Of a stretch of DNA of 64,000 bases, positions 1 through 7,994 are shown piece by piece. Below the pieces are notes generated by a model that was given only the letters and a program-made list of their open reading frames with translations, was not told the origin of the DNA and searched no databases. Both the position numbers and the translations under genes were made by a program. This DNA comes from Sinorhizobium terangae. GTDB taxonomy: Bacteria > Pseudomonadota > Alphaproteobacteria > Rhizobiales > Rhizobiaceae. Numbering within the stretch: the first letter of the stretch is position 1; each line of letters begins with the position of its first letter. The stretch covers positions 1 through 64,000 of the forward strand of contig NZ_WITC01000115.1 in assembly GCF_009601505.1 (NCBI RefSeq), written 5' to 3'.

Positions 1-1268
1 ATGATGACGAGATCGGACTCCCGCTTCAGGAAGCTCGTCGAGCGGAACAGCGCGCCGATCACCGGAACCTGCGACACCCACGGCAATTGTTGAACGTCCT
101 TGGCATTGATCGACTGCAGCAACCCGGCCATGGCGAAGCTCTGGCCGTCGCGCAGCGCCACCGTTGTCTTCGCCGCGCGCGAGATGAAGCCGGGATTGCC
201 GTTGACGTTGATCGAGGTGTCGAGCTCGGAGACTTCCGGCTCGATCTTGAGACTGATGAGCCCACTGTCGAGCACCACCGGCGTGAAAGTGAGCCTGACG
301 CCGAAGGGCCGGTAATCGGTTTCGGTCGCGACCGTGGCGCCGTTGGCAACCGTCGTCTGGATCGGCACCTCGCCGCCGGCGTGGAAGCTCGCGGTCTCGC
401 CGCTCATGGCGATCAGGTTCGGCTGTGCCAGGCGGCGCACCAGCCCCTTCTGCTCCAGCGCGTTGATGACGACGTCGATCTGGCCGCCGGCAATTTCCAG
501 CACCTTGGCGATCAACTGCCCGAAGGGCTGCATGCCCGTCGCCGCGCCCGCGGCATCTTCCAAGGTGCGGACGAGATTGCCGTCTTCATCTACGCTGATG
601 CCTTGGCTGGTCGTGGCCTTGCCGATGCCGTTCCGGCCCTGGCCGGACCAGCCGATGCCGAGGTCGCGGCCGGTCTGGCGCGAGGCCTCGATCACCCGCA
701 CTTCCAGCATGACCTGCTGGGAATCGCTGACACGCAACTGGTTCAGCACCGGCTGATCGGAATAGGACTGAGCGATCTCCAGCACGCGCTGTAATTCGAC
801 GGCGTCGCGCACGGTGCCGGTGAGGCGAATGCGGTCGTTGGAGTTGAACACCCGAATCCGCGCTGAAGGTGCGGCGGAACGAATGGCGGCGGCGGCTTCG
901 CTGAAATCGCTGGTGACGCGAATGTCTATGACGCCGAGAAGGTTTTTGTCGTCGTCATAGACCGAGATGTTGGTGGCGCCGATCTGCTTGCCGCGGATGA
1001 ACAGCGACCGGTCGGAGAGCGGTACGACATCGATAAGTTCGGCGCTGCCGATGACCAGATCACCGAAGGACTTGCCAGTCCTGATCGTTACGGTGTTGTT
1101 CGGCGCTAACGTCACGTGCTCCACGGTGCCCGTAAGGCTCACGAATTCTTCCTGGGCGTGCGCCGTACCGATGAGATCGGGGCTCGATAAAGTGCAGGCG
1201 ACTACCACCACACTCAACGCCGGAAGGGTTCCGGCTCGCGCCAACCCCTTGCTCATTCTGCTTAGCAT
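1..1268 (-). CDS. cpaC: CpaC, secretin of the Flp/Tad pilus (3' end outside window)
   Basis: Outer-membrane secretin through which the Flp/Tad pilus leaves the cell. The frame stays open from 1268 to the left edge, about 422 codons; the last part of the secretin domain is missing. It begins with a signal-peptide-like stretch ending near AHAQ, followed by the CpaC N-terminal domain (motifs TVTIRTGKS and GKQIGATNISVYD), a BON-like region near residues 110-170 (IRLTGTVRDAVELQRVLEIA) and the secretin core with VMLEVRVIEASR and a final GALFRSTSFLKRESDLVI. ATG 1268 is chosen; a second in-frame ATG at 1256 is possible. cpaB is normally directly upstream but is absent here; a cpaE fragment lies there instead, so the pilus locus has been rearranged. 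Confidence 0.9.
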   Translation of the reverse strand, partial: MLSRMSKGLARAGTLPALSVVVVACTLSSPDLIGTAHAQEEFVSLTGTVEHVTLAPNNTVTIRTGKSFGDLVIGSAELIDVVPLSDRSLFIRGKQIGATNISVYDDDKNLLGVIDIRVTSDFSEAAAAIRSAAPSARIRVFNSNDRIRLTGTVRDAVELQRVLEIAQSYSDQPVLNQLRVSDSQQVMLEVRVIEASRQTGRDLGIGWSGQGRNGIGKATTSQGISVDEDGNLVRTLEDAAGAATGMQPFGQLIAKVLEIAGGQIDVVINALEQKGLVRRLAQPNLIAMSGETASFHAGGEVPIQTTVANGATVATETDYRPFGVRLTFTPVVLDSGLISLKIEPEVSELDTSINVNGNPGFISRAAKTTVALRDGQSFAMAGLLQSINAKDVQQLPWVSQVPVIGALFRSTSFLKRESDLVI

Positions 1269-1542
1269 TCCCGCTTTAGTCTCCGCTCGTTCTCCACCGC
1301 CCGGCGGCAAAGCCGCACCTCAATTCTTTCCCATCAACCCGACTCGGCCCCTCTTACGCGAGGCGCACGGTCGCCCATTTCGGCTCTACCGACAAGGTTT
1401 GGCTGCGCATTTCACCCCCCACCATCTATAACTGTTTTTCATGATGTCGCTGTCTCACGCCTTGCCGATCCGGCCCGCCACGCTCCTAGCCATGAACAGC
1501 CCGTCGGCACAATCACCAGACTGGACGAATGCCATAGGGGAA

Positions 1543-1872
1543 CTACTTGCGGTTGACCTCAGTTAATCCAGGTTGCTTAACCGGGCGGGGACTCTGCTTC
1601 GTTACCAGGTAATCGCTCACGCCGGCGTCCAAGAGCTTCTTATAGAGACCGAGATCGTTGGAGCGGCCGATGACGATGACCTTGGTTCCGGTGACGCACT
1701 CCACCGCCAAGGCTTCCAGCGCCGCCATCAGCCCAACCTCATCATCATTGGTACTGCGAGACAGAGATCTTATCTTTCGGCGCACAAAGTGGCGCGTGAC
1801 GATATTGACCATCTCTTCAAAGTCAGAACCAGAAAAGCGCGAAACGAGCTTGGAAGGATTACTATGCGGCAT
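1543..1872 (-). pseudogene. cpaE: Truncated CpaE-like fragment (receiver-like domain only)
   Basis: A 109-residue frame whose middle (EALAVECVTGTKVIVIGRSNDLGLYKKLLDAGVSDYL, described here in two pieces: EALAVECVTGTKVIVIG and SNDLGLYKKLLDAGVSDYL) matches the N-terminal atypical receiver region of CpaE, the pilus assembly ATPase-like protein. The P-loop MinD-like domain, which should follow, is absent; the frame ends in an unrelated tail rich in Pro and Lys. The first 40 residues also do not look like a CpaE start. A full CpaE is about 400-450 residues. It reads in the same direction as cpaC but upstream of it, which is not the usual cpa order. Most likely a remnant left by recombination at the edge of the catabolic region. 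Confidence 0.6.
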
Positions 1873-1957
1873 TTTGCTGCAAGTGGGTCAATTGACGGCT
1901 GCCAAGGATGTTGGCCTCAAAAAGTCGCTGACGCTTAGATCAACAGGTGACCTGAGG

Positions 1958-2956
1958 TCAGCTCAGGAACCCCTCAACATATGGCTCCTGGTCATCAATC
2001 AACTGAGTGGATGCCCCTGTTATATAGGCGTTCCCTTCTACGCTTGGAATGATTGCAGGCATGCCTGCCGCCAGTGTTACGTGCCGCTCGATCCGGCCCT
2101 TGAACGTTGATCCTATCAAGCTCTCATGGGTGAAGACATCGCCGATTTCCTGCTCTCCTCGAGCCGCTCTGAGGGCTACACGCGCCGATGTGCCTGTACC
2201 GCAGGGTGAGCGATCGATGATCTTCGGAGTGGCGATCACGACAGCACGTGCATCGCCCCCGTTCGTGGGTGCGCCGCACCACATTGTATGATGTGCGCCT
2301 CGAATACTGGGGTTATCCGGGTGGACAACGTCAATGACGCCGGGCAGCATTTTCACGAGAACCTGTGCCATTCGCCGCAACTCTTCAGGCGAATAGTCGG
2401 CGCAGTCCCTGAAGTTTTTCTGGCTCTCGACAATGGGATAGAAATTGCCACCGTAAGCTATGTCGAAAACGATGGGGCCGAGGTCGGGGTGGTCCAATTC
2501 TACGCCTTGGGCAAGAACAAACGAGGGTACGTTGCTGAACCGAACCCCTGTGACCTTATCGCCGATCCTTTCGTATTTTGCCTCTACAACCCCGGCTGGG
2601 GTGTCTAGCCGCACAACTCCTGGCGTAATCGGTTCGAGTAACGCCTTTTCGATGATGAATGTCACCAGTCCTATCGTGGCATGACCACACATCGGTATAC
2701 ATCCCGACGTTTCAAGGTAGAGTACGCCTATATCGCAGTCTTCCCGTGTCGAGGGAACCAGCATTGCCCCCGACATCATCTCATGGCCCCTCGGTTCACA
2801 CATCAGGCCACTGCGGATCCAATCGTACCTTGTGATAAAATCCAGCCGCCTCTCATTCTGTGTCTCGCCCACGAGATCTGGCTGCCCAGAGACAATCAGG
2901 CGAACGGGCATGCCGGCCGTATGGCCCTCGATGCAGTCGAACATGTAACGGGTCAT
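1958..2956 (-). CDS. hypE: 4-hydroxyproline 2-epimerase (proline racemase family, Cys/Cys)
   Basis: Predicted to interconvert trans-4-hydroxy-L-proline and cis-4-hydroxy-D-proline, the first step of the D-route of hydroxyproline catabolism, in the cytoplasm. The 332-residue length is right for the family. Both catalytic cysteines are present: one in MCGHATIG (about residue 90) and one in DRSPCGTGTSA (about residue 252), and the N-terminal GHTAGMPVRL and central IAYGGNFYPIV signatures favour epimerase over proline racemase. ATG 2956 is preferred because GGAAG lies 8 bases upstream; GTG 2965 is in frame. It is divergent from the SDR at 3141, with a 17-bp operator copy between them. Substrate preference among hydroxyproline isomers cannot be settled from sequence. 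Confidence 0.85.
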   Translation of the reverse strand: MTRYMFDCIEGHTAGMPVRLIVSGQPDLVGETQNERRLDFITRYDWIRSGLMCEPRGHEMMSGAMLVPSTREDCDIGVLYLETSGCIPMCGHATIGLVTFIIEKALLEPITPGVVRLDTPAGVVEAKYERIGDKVTGVRFSNVPSFVLAQGVELDHPDLGPIVFDIAYGGNFYPIVESQKNFRDCADYSPEELRRMAQVLVKMLPGVIDVVHPDNPSIRGAHHTMWCGAPTNGGDARAVVIATPKIIDRSPCGTGTSARVALRAARGEQEIGDVFTHESLIGSTFKGRIERHVTLAAGMPAIIPSVEGNAYITGASTQLIDDQEPYVEGFLS

Positions 2957-3023
2957 ACCAATCACTTCCGTTGAGTGTTGAACACAGCGCCCATGAAGGG
3001 CAGGTAGCGCTATGTTGCAGAAT

Positions 3024-3040
3024 GTCGGGCAAATGTCGAC
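3024..3040 (-). promoter_or_regulatory. GntR-type operator copy A (17-bp element)
   Basis: On the minus strand this reads GTCGACATTTGCCCGAC, with the same spacing of GTCGAC and CGAC as the five other copies in the window (3091, 6920, 21422, 21493, 21520). It lies 68 bases upstream of the epimerase start at 2956, so it probably controls that gene. The core TGTCGACA suits an FCD-type GntR protein. Confidence 0.6.
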
Positions 3041-3074
3041 AGAAAGATAGAGCAGCCGTTCTCACATGAGCCGG

Positions 3075-3107
3075 TTGACAGAAGTTCTTTGTCGACATTA
3101 GATCGAC
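3075..3107 (+). promoter_or_regulatory. Promoter with overlapping operator copy B, upstream of SDR/aconitase X
   Basis: TTGACA at 3075-3080, a 17-base spacer, and TTAGAT at 3098-3103 form a sigma-70-type promoter. The operator GTCGACATTAGATCGAC occupies 3091-3107, covering the end of the spacer and the -10 box, so a bound regulator would block RNA polymerase. The start codon at 3141 has AAGGAAG upstream. Confidence 0.6.
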
Positions 3108-3140
3108 GCTTCTGAGCCTTACCGAGAAGGAAGCGGTGAT

Positions 3141-3938
3141 ATGAGCGCAAGCGCCGGCAGCCAGACGCCACGGGCGGTAGTGACGGGTGGAGCAAGTGGC
3201 ATCGGTGAGGCGACGGCGCGAAAGTTTGCCTCCTCGGGGTGGAAAGTCATTATCGCCGATATCGATGCTGACCGCGGCCGAGAGATAGCTGGCGAGCTAA
3301 GCGTTCAGGGCTTCGATGTGCAGTCTGTTTATCTCGATGTTACAAACGAGGCGGCAGTCCAATCATTTTCAGAGCAGGTGTTTTCTCTAGAAGGCGGAGT
3401 TGCAGCTCTGATCAATTCGGGCGGCATACTTCAAAACGCCACGCGGTTGACATCGATGCGTATCGAGGATTTCGACAGAATTCTCGATGTTAATCTGCGT
3501 GGAAGCGTTTTGACCGGCAAAGCCTTTGGGAAAAAAATGGCTGAGTCAGGCCATGGTGCGATTATCAACATGTGCTCATTGACGACGTTTCATGCGCTGC
3601 CGCAACCCGCATATGCGATGAGCAAGGCGGCCCTGAAAACTCTAACGGAAGTGATGGCAGCCGAATTGGGCCCGCAGGGGGTAAGGGTAAATGCCGTGGC
3701 CCCGGGATACACCCTTACTCCGGCGATGAAGGACAGGATCGATAAGGGAGAACGCGATCCATCGAAGGTTATCTCCAAGTCGGCTCTCGGAAGGTTTGTC
3801 GAGCCGAGCGAAATTGGAGAAGCCATCTTCTTCCTTTGTTCGCCTGCAGCCGCTGCCATCACAGGTGTGACATTGCCAGTGGACTGCGGTTGGCTGGTCT
3901 ACTCGGTTTACACTAACGCAGCTGCCCAGCCGGCGTAG
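3141..3938 (+). CDS. Short-chain dehydrogenase/reductase (classical SDR)
   Basis: NAD(P)-dependent alcohol/ketone oxidoreductase of 265 residues. The Rossmann glycine motif TGGASGIG is at residues 15-22 and the catalytic set is Ser146, Tyr158 and Lys162 (YAMSK). The usual NNAG structural motif is replaced by NSGG. A good AAGGAAG ribosome-binding site precedes ATG 3141. It is the first gene after the operator-controlled promoter at 3075, and is followed 87 bases later by the aconitase X gene, so the two are probably co-transcribed. The substrate is unknown; a hydroxyl or keto proline derivative is a guess from context. Confidence 0.85.
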   Translation: MSASAGSQTPRAVVTGGASGIGEATARKFASSGWKVIIADIDADRGREIAGELSVQGFDVQSVYLDVTNEAAVQSFSEQVFSLEGGVAALINSGGILQNATRLTSMRIEDFDRILDVNLRGSVLTGKAFGKKMAESGHGAIINMCSLTTFHALPQPAYAMSKAALKTLTEVMAAELGPQGVRVNAVAPGYTLTPAMKDRIDKGERDPSKVISKSALGRFVEPSEIGEAIFFLCSPAAAAITGVTLPVDCGWLVYSVYTNAAAQPA

Positions 3939-4025
3939 ACGAATAACGTAGCCCCGAACGGGGTACATTGGTGTCGAGAACACGTCAATCAGAGACGCTA
4001 GCAGCAATCATCGGGGGAGTGAGCG

Positions 4026-5756
4026 ATGAATGGAGAATGTCTTGTCGCCGGCATCGGAGCGGGTGAGCTTCTGTTTTCCCACGTCGGCCTCAGCTTCATG
4101 GGAGGCGTGCATCCCATGACCGGAGTCGTGATCGACACGCACCATCCACTGCATGGACAAAGCGTTTGCGGGAAGATCCTGGCAATCCCCAGCGGGCGGG
4201 GTTCCTGCGCAGGAAGCCTGGCCATCTTCGAACTTATCATGAACGGTCATGCTCCGAGCGCGCTCGTCTTGCAGCACAAGGAGACGATCTTGACCTTGGG
4301 CGTGCTTATTGCCAAGGAGCTGTTCCGGAAGAGCATTCCGGTCGTCCGTCTGTCCGCGGAGGACTTTGCCTCACTTGCCGAGGCTCGGCATGCGGTCGTC
4401 CACGATGGCCAGGTAGATCTCCACGCAGCCGCTCCCGCCATGGCCGATGACGGCGATTCTGTCACCCTCGATCTCGAGGGTTTCGAACTGACCGAGACTG
4501 ACCAGCGGTTTCTCGACGGTGAATTCGGCGAGGCGGCACGGGTCGCCATGCGCATCATCATTAGAACCGCGCAGATCGAAGGGGCCCACAGCCTTATCGA
4601 TGTCGATATGGCGCATATCGACGGATGTTTTTACCACGGGTCGGGCGTTCTTCAATTTGCCAGGAGACTGTTCGAACTGGGTGGCCGCGTTCGCATACGC
4701 TCGACCATGAATTCGCTTTGCGTCGATCGGCGCCTGTGGCAAGGCCTCGGCGTCGATCCGGGTCTTGGCAGGCCGTCCGACGAGCTGGCCGATATCTATA
4801 GGGCCATGGGCGTCGAGCCGACCTATACATGTGCGCCCTATCTACTCGATAGAGCGCCTGCATTCGGCCAGCGGATCGCCTGGGCGGAATCAAATGCCGT
4901 GGTGTTTGCGAACGCGGTGCTGGGCGCGCGCACGATGAAATATCCGGACTATCTCGATATTCTTGTGGCCATAACCGGGCGCGCTCCGAATGCCGATTGT
5001 TACCTTCCCGAGAAGCGTCTTGCCACGCTCCGGATAATTGTTCCGCGTCCTGATGTGCTCGACGATTCCTTCTGGCCGGCATTGGGATATCACGTGGGCA
5101 AGATCGCAACGAACGACATTCCCGTCCTTACCGGACTGGAGGGGCTACCGATCTCCCTCGATGATCTCAAGGCTTTCGGCGCGGCTTTTGCCACGACGTC
5201 GGCTGTGGCGATGTTCCACATTGTTGGCGCAACACCGGAGGCAAGGACCGTCGAAGAGGCGACGGGCGGCTCGCCTGGAGTGGGCCGCCACACGATTACG
5301 ATCGAGGCGTTGATCGAGACGTGGCGCGAGCTCAACAATGCCGGCTCCGCGGATGTCGATCTCGTATCGCTGGGCAACCCGCATTTCTCGCTGACGGAAT
5401 GCGAACGGCTCGCGGCACTTTGTACTGGCAGGATGAAGTCGGATAAGGTCGACATGATCGTGACCTGCGGAAGGGACGTTTTCGAGAAAGCCAAGAAGGA
5501 GGGCTTTATCGACGTGATCTCGAGGTTCGGCGGCCGGTTCCTCAACGATACCTGCTGGTGCCTGATCTCTGAGCCTGTCATTGCCCCCCGCGTCAGATAT
5601 ATCATGACGAATTCCGGCAAATATGCGCATTACGGTCCCGCCGCCGTGGGCAGGGAGTTCCATTTCGGAAGCCTACAACGCTGCGTCGACGCTGCCTGCA
5701 GCGGCTTTGCCGAGACCGCGCTTCCCGGATGGCTGACGGCAGGCTCTATTTCGTGA
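4026..5756 (+). CDS. acnX: Aconitase X, fused type; probable cis-3-hydroxy-L-proline dehydratase
   Basis: Predicted iron-sulfur dehydratase converting cis-3-hydroxy-L-proline to delta1-pyrroline-2-carboxylate. At 576 residues it is a fusion of the small swivel domain (about residues 1-130, with the SGRGSCAGS motif) and the large AcnX domain (about 150-560, with DMAHIDGCFYHG, VAITGRAPNADCYLPEK and SLGNPHFS). Fused AcnX proteins of alphaproteobacteria are known cis-3-hydroxyproline dehydratases, whereas archaeal two-subunit forms act on mevalonate 5-phosphate; the single-chain form and the hydroxyproline neighbours favour the first. GGGGGAG stands 6 bases before ATG 4026. Its product can be reduced to proline by the LDH2-type reductase at 13336. 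Its last 11 bases overlap the antisense proC remnant. Confidence 0.85.
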   Translation: MNGECLVAGIGAGELLFSHVGLSFMGGVHPMTGVVIDTHHPLHGQSVCGKILAIPSGRGSCAGSLAIFELIMNGHAPSALVLQHKETILTLGVLIAKELFRKSIPVVRLSAEDFASLAEARHAVVHDGQVDLHAAAPAMADDGDSVTLDLEGFELTETDQRFLDGEFGEAARVAMRIIIRTAQIEGAHSLIDVDMAHIDGCFYHGSGVLQFARRLFELGGRVRIRSTMNSLCVDRRLWQGLGVDPGLGRPSDELADIYRAMGVEPTYTCAPYLLDRAPAFGQRIAWAESNAVVFANAVLGARTMKYPDYLDILVAITGRAPNADCYLPEKRLATLRIIVPRPDVLDDSFWPALGYHVGKIATNDIPVLTGLEGLPISLDDLKAFGAAFATTSAVAMFHIVGATPEARTVEEATGGSPGVGRHTITIEALIETWRELNNAGSADVDLVSLGNPHFSLTECERLAALCTGRMKSDKVDMIVTCGRDVFEKAKKEGFIDVISRFGGRFLNDTCWCLISEPVIAPRVRYIMTNSGKYAHYGPAAVGREFHFGSLQRCVDAACSGFAETALPGWLTAGSIS

Positions 5757-6124
5757 TACGCAACAGCACCCGATCGGTGCGTCGACCAGAGCGCGCGTTC
5801 CGCCGTTCTGGTCGAAATCCGTCCAGACCTGTTCGTTCAGGCCTCCCTTGGTGGCGTATTCCCGCGACATCCTGTGACCTCCGCTGCGATTTGCGGCCGC
5901 ACGGCCAGAAAGACCACGTCGGTGCTGTCTGCGACAGCCTGATTGTCTTCGGCAATCGTGACCTGCGGATAGGTGGCCGCGAGATTCGCTGCGATTTCGG
6001 CGTTGCGGGGCGCGACAACGATCGGGTTGGTGAATGCCGGGTCGGCAAGCAGACCCGTGATGATCGCCTTGCTGATCGTTCCCGTCCCGAGAAAGCCAAT
6101 CGGACCGGTGATGACATCGCTCAT
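5746..6124 (-). pseudogene. proC: proC remnant (pyrroline-5-carboxylate reductase) with internal deletion
   Basis: The first ~85 codons encode a ProC Rossmann start (ITGPIGFLGTGTISKAII, then DVVFLAVRPQIAAEV). At about 5870 the frame jumps directly to a ProC C-terminal motif (EYATKGGLNEQVWTDF) in another frame, and a further shift leads to a plausible natural end, TDRVLLRITK-stop at 5746. ProC is normally about 260-275 residues, so roughly half has been deleted and the frames no longer match. The start codon overlaps the stop of the GntR gene (ATGA at 6121-6124), showing it was once the second gene of a GntR-proC operon. A functional product is very unlikely. Confidence 0.8.
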
Positions 6125-6837
6125 TCTGCGGCGCTCAATGGCACGAGAGGAGCTTCGGTGGTGTAGTTTTCGCGCATGAAATTGATGAAGTTGTCCTGGA
6201 ATTGACGGGTATGGGCGTGGGCGAGTTCGTCTGCTCGCTCCACATCGCGGTTGCGGATCGCTTCCAGCATCAGATTGTGCTCGTCGGTGAGGAGATAGCC
6301 TTCATGCGTCCTCTCGAGATATTCGAAATGCAGGTGCAGCATGCGCTGGCCTTGTCCCAGAAGCCGTTCATAGAACGAGGCAAGAAAGGGATTTTTTCCT
6401 GCATCCGCGATGGCCATGTGGAAGCGCTTGTTGGCTTCGGACATCGAGAGGTGAACGCCGGTCTTGACCGCCGCCTCGAATTCCTTCTGGCGCTTGGCAA
6501 TGATCTTGAGATCGGCGTCGGTGCGCAGTGTCGCCGCAAGGCGCGTGTTCATGCGCTGAGCGATGTCCAGGGCTTCGACATATTTCGGGAATGTCCCGAC
6601 TTCAATCGGCGCGACGATAGTGCTGCGGTTGGAAAGGGTGACCACCAGATCTTCGCCCGCCAGGCGGATCAGCGCCTCCCGGACGGGCGAGCGCGACATG
6701 TCGAAACGCTCGGCAAGCGTCGTCTCATCGAGAAGCTGGCCGGGCTGCAATCTCAGCCCCAGGATCTCGGCTCGCAGCGTATCGTAGACGCTTTTCCAGC
6801 CGGTGCCACGGATGCGCCTAGGTTCCTGTTCTTCCAC
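6121..6837 (-). CDS. GntR-family regulator (FCD type), candidate hydroxyproline repressor
   Basis: DNA-binding repressor or activator of 238 residues. A winged helix-turn-helix fills about residues 14-78 (LAERFDMSRSPVREALIRLAG) and an all-helical FCD ligand domain about 85-215, with conserved His positions (RFHMAIADAG, HLHFEY). It is divergent from hypD, with a 209-base gap holding one full 17-bp operator and an extra TGTCGACA, the arrangement expected for an autoregulated HypR-like protein. It closely resembles the regulator at 39588 in the motif NRS-IVAP after the wing. The best-placed candidate to bind all six 17-bp sites in the window; that assignment is inference. Confidence 0.85.
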   Translation of the reverse strand: MEEQEPRRIRGTGWKSVYDTLRAEILGLRLQPGQLLDETTLAERFDMSRSPVREALIRLAGEDLVVTLSNRSTIVAPIEVGTFPKYVEALDIAQRMNTRLAATLRTDADLKIIAKRQKEFEAAVKTGVHLSMSEANKRFHMAIADAGKNPFLASFYERLLGQGQRMLHLHFEYLERTHEGYLLTDEHNLMLEAIRNRDVERADELAHAHTRQFQDNFINFMRENYTTEAPLVPLSAAE

Positions 6838-6889
6838 TTCAAATCCCTCGCTGCCGATGTGCCTTGACCATAGATTCCAATGGACACCG

Positions 6890-6941
6890 TGTCGACAAGG
6901 ATTTTTTCATCTTGACTTTGTCGACATTAAGACGACATAAC
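6890..6941 (+). promoter_or_regulatory. hypD operon promoter with operator copy C and extra TGTCGACA
   Basis: TTGACT at 6912-6917 and CATAAC at 6936-6941 are 18 bases apart. The operator GTCGACATTAAGACGAC fills 6920-6936, nearly the entire spacer. A second TGTCGACA palindrome lies at 6890-6897, 29 bases upstream, and could serve the divergent GntR gene. The leader to ATG 7047 is about 100 bases. Confidence 0.65.
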
Positions 6942-7046
6942 ATCGGCAGACGGAGGACGAATGCAGGTGCCGCCGGACGGCGAAAATGCCCTGCCAAAGA
7001 CCCTCGGATCGAAACAGTCATAATTCTTGTCAATTGGAGCCTCGCG

Positions 7047-7925
7047 ATGAAACTCACCGGCGTCATGCCTGCCTTGGTCACCCCTTTCGACAAAAACAAC
7101 AAGATCGACTTCAAGTCGTTTGAAAAGCTTCTGGCCCATCTGCGTGAGGCAGGAGTGACCGGTTGGGTGCCGAACGGTTCGACGGGTGAATATTTCAGCC
7201 AGACCACCGAGGAGCGCCGCGACGTCCTGCAGTTCGTCAAGGACTTCGCCAAGCCGGGCGAAATCCTGATCGCCGGCACGAATGCGCCGGCCACGCGCGA
7301 GGTTATCGAGCAGACCGAGCTCGCCAAGAAGATCGGCTATGACACGGTTCTGCTCGCGCCACCCTTCTACACCCGCCCGACCCAGGAAGAGCTGATCAAG
7401 CACTATGAAACCGTGCTTGCCGCGGTCGACGTCAACCTCGTGCTCTACAGCTACCCGGCGAAGGACGGCTCGGACATAAGCTTCGAACTGATGGAGCACT
7501 TTGCCGACAATCCGCGTGTCATCGGCATCAAGGAAAGCTCGGGCGTGTTGCAGCGGGCGATCGATATCGCCAGCCGCTACGAGGGCAAGATCCAATTGGT
7601 CAGCGGTTCCGACGATATTGCGCTCGACTTCATGTTCTGGGGTGCGGAAAGCTGGATTTGCGGACCGTCGAACTGCATGGCCAAAGCCTGCTGCGATCTC
7701 GACCGCACCTACAAGTCAGGTGATATCGCCAAGGCGCGCGAGATGATGAAGACCCTCTATCGTGCGATGAACATCCTCGAATCCGGAAAATTCGTCCAGA
7801 AGATCAAGTATGGCTGCGACCTGCAGGGCTTGCCCGTCGGCGAGTGCCGCGCGCCGCTCGGCCCCCTGACCGATGCCGAGAAGGCCGAGTTCAAGGCCGC
7901 GATGCAGCCGATCCTCAACTGGTAA
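7047..7925 (+). CDS. hypD: Delta1-pyrroline-4-hydroxy-2-carboxylate deaminase (DapA/DHDPS family)
   Basis: Predicted to deaminate and dehydrate 1-pyrroline-4-hydroxy-2-carboxylate to 2-oxoglutarate semialdehyde plus ammonia, the third step of 4-hydroxyproline breakdown. It is a 292-residue TIM-barrel protein of the DHDPS/NAL family, with the GSTGE carboxylate loop (44-48), Tyr in LYSYP (about 134-136) and the Schiff-base lysine in GIKESSG (Lys162). ATG 7047 has GGAGC 7 bases upstream; longer in-frame starts from 6864 would run through the promoter and operator and are rejected. It heads an operon with hypO and hypH homologues, which supports the HypD role over dihydrodipicolinate synthase or other aldolases of this fold. 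Confidence 0.85.
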   Translation: MKLTGVMPALVTPFDKNNKIDFKSFEKLLAHLREAGVTGWVPNGSTGEYFSQTTEERRDVLQFVKDFAKPGEILIAGTNAPATREVIEQTELAKKIGYDTVLLAPPFYTRPTQEELIKHYETVLAAVDVNLVLYSYPAKDGSDISFELMEHFADNPRVIGIKESSGVLQRAIDIASRYEGKIQLVSGSDDIALDFMFWGAESWICGPSNCMAKACCDLDRTYKSGDIAKAREMMKTLYRAMNILESGKFVQKIKYGCDLQGLPVGECRAPLGPLTDAEKAEFKAAMQPILNW

Positions 7926-7940
7926 GGTTTTGGAGTCGTT

Positions 7941-7962
7941 GGGGCCCGGGATCCCGGGCCCC
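7941..7962. repeat. 22-bp perfect GC palindrome between hypD and the next gene
   Basis: Arms GGGGCCCGGGA and TCCCGGGCCCC join with no loop, giving an exact inverted repeat 15 bases after the hypD stop. It is followed by CGTATTGTTTC, not a run of T, so it is a weak terminator at best. It may lower downstream expression or protect the hypD mRNA end. Confidence 0.7.
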
Positions 7963-7994
7963 CGTATTGTTTCTGGGGTTCAGGGATCGGGGTC

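Noticed and set aside
87-1431. Plus-strand frames at the left edge
   Set aside because: The minus-strand reading gives an unbroken CpaC secretin with signal peptide and conserved motifs, so these are shadows.
7941-7962. Rho-independent terminator
   Set aside because: The palindrome is strong but lacks a loop and a T run, and the operon clearly continues 33 bases later.
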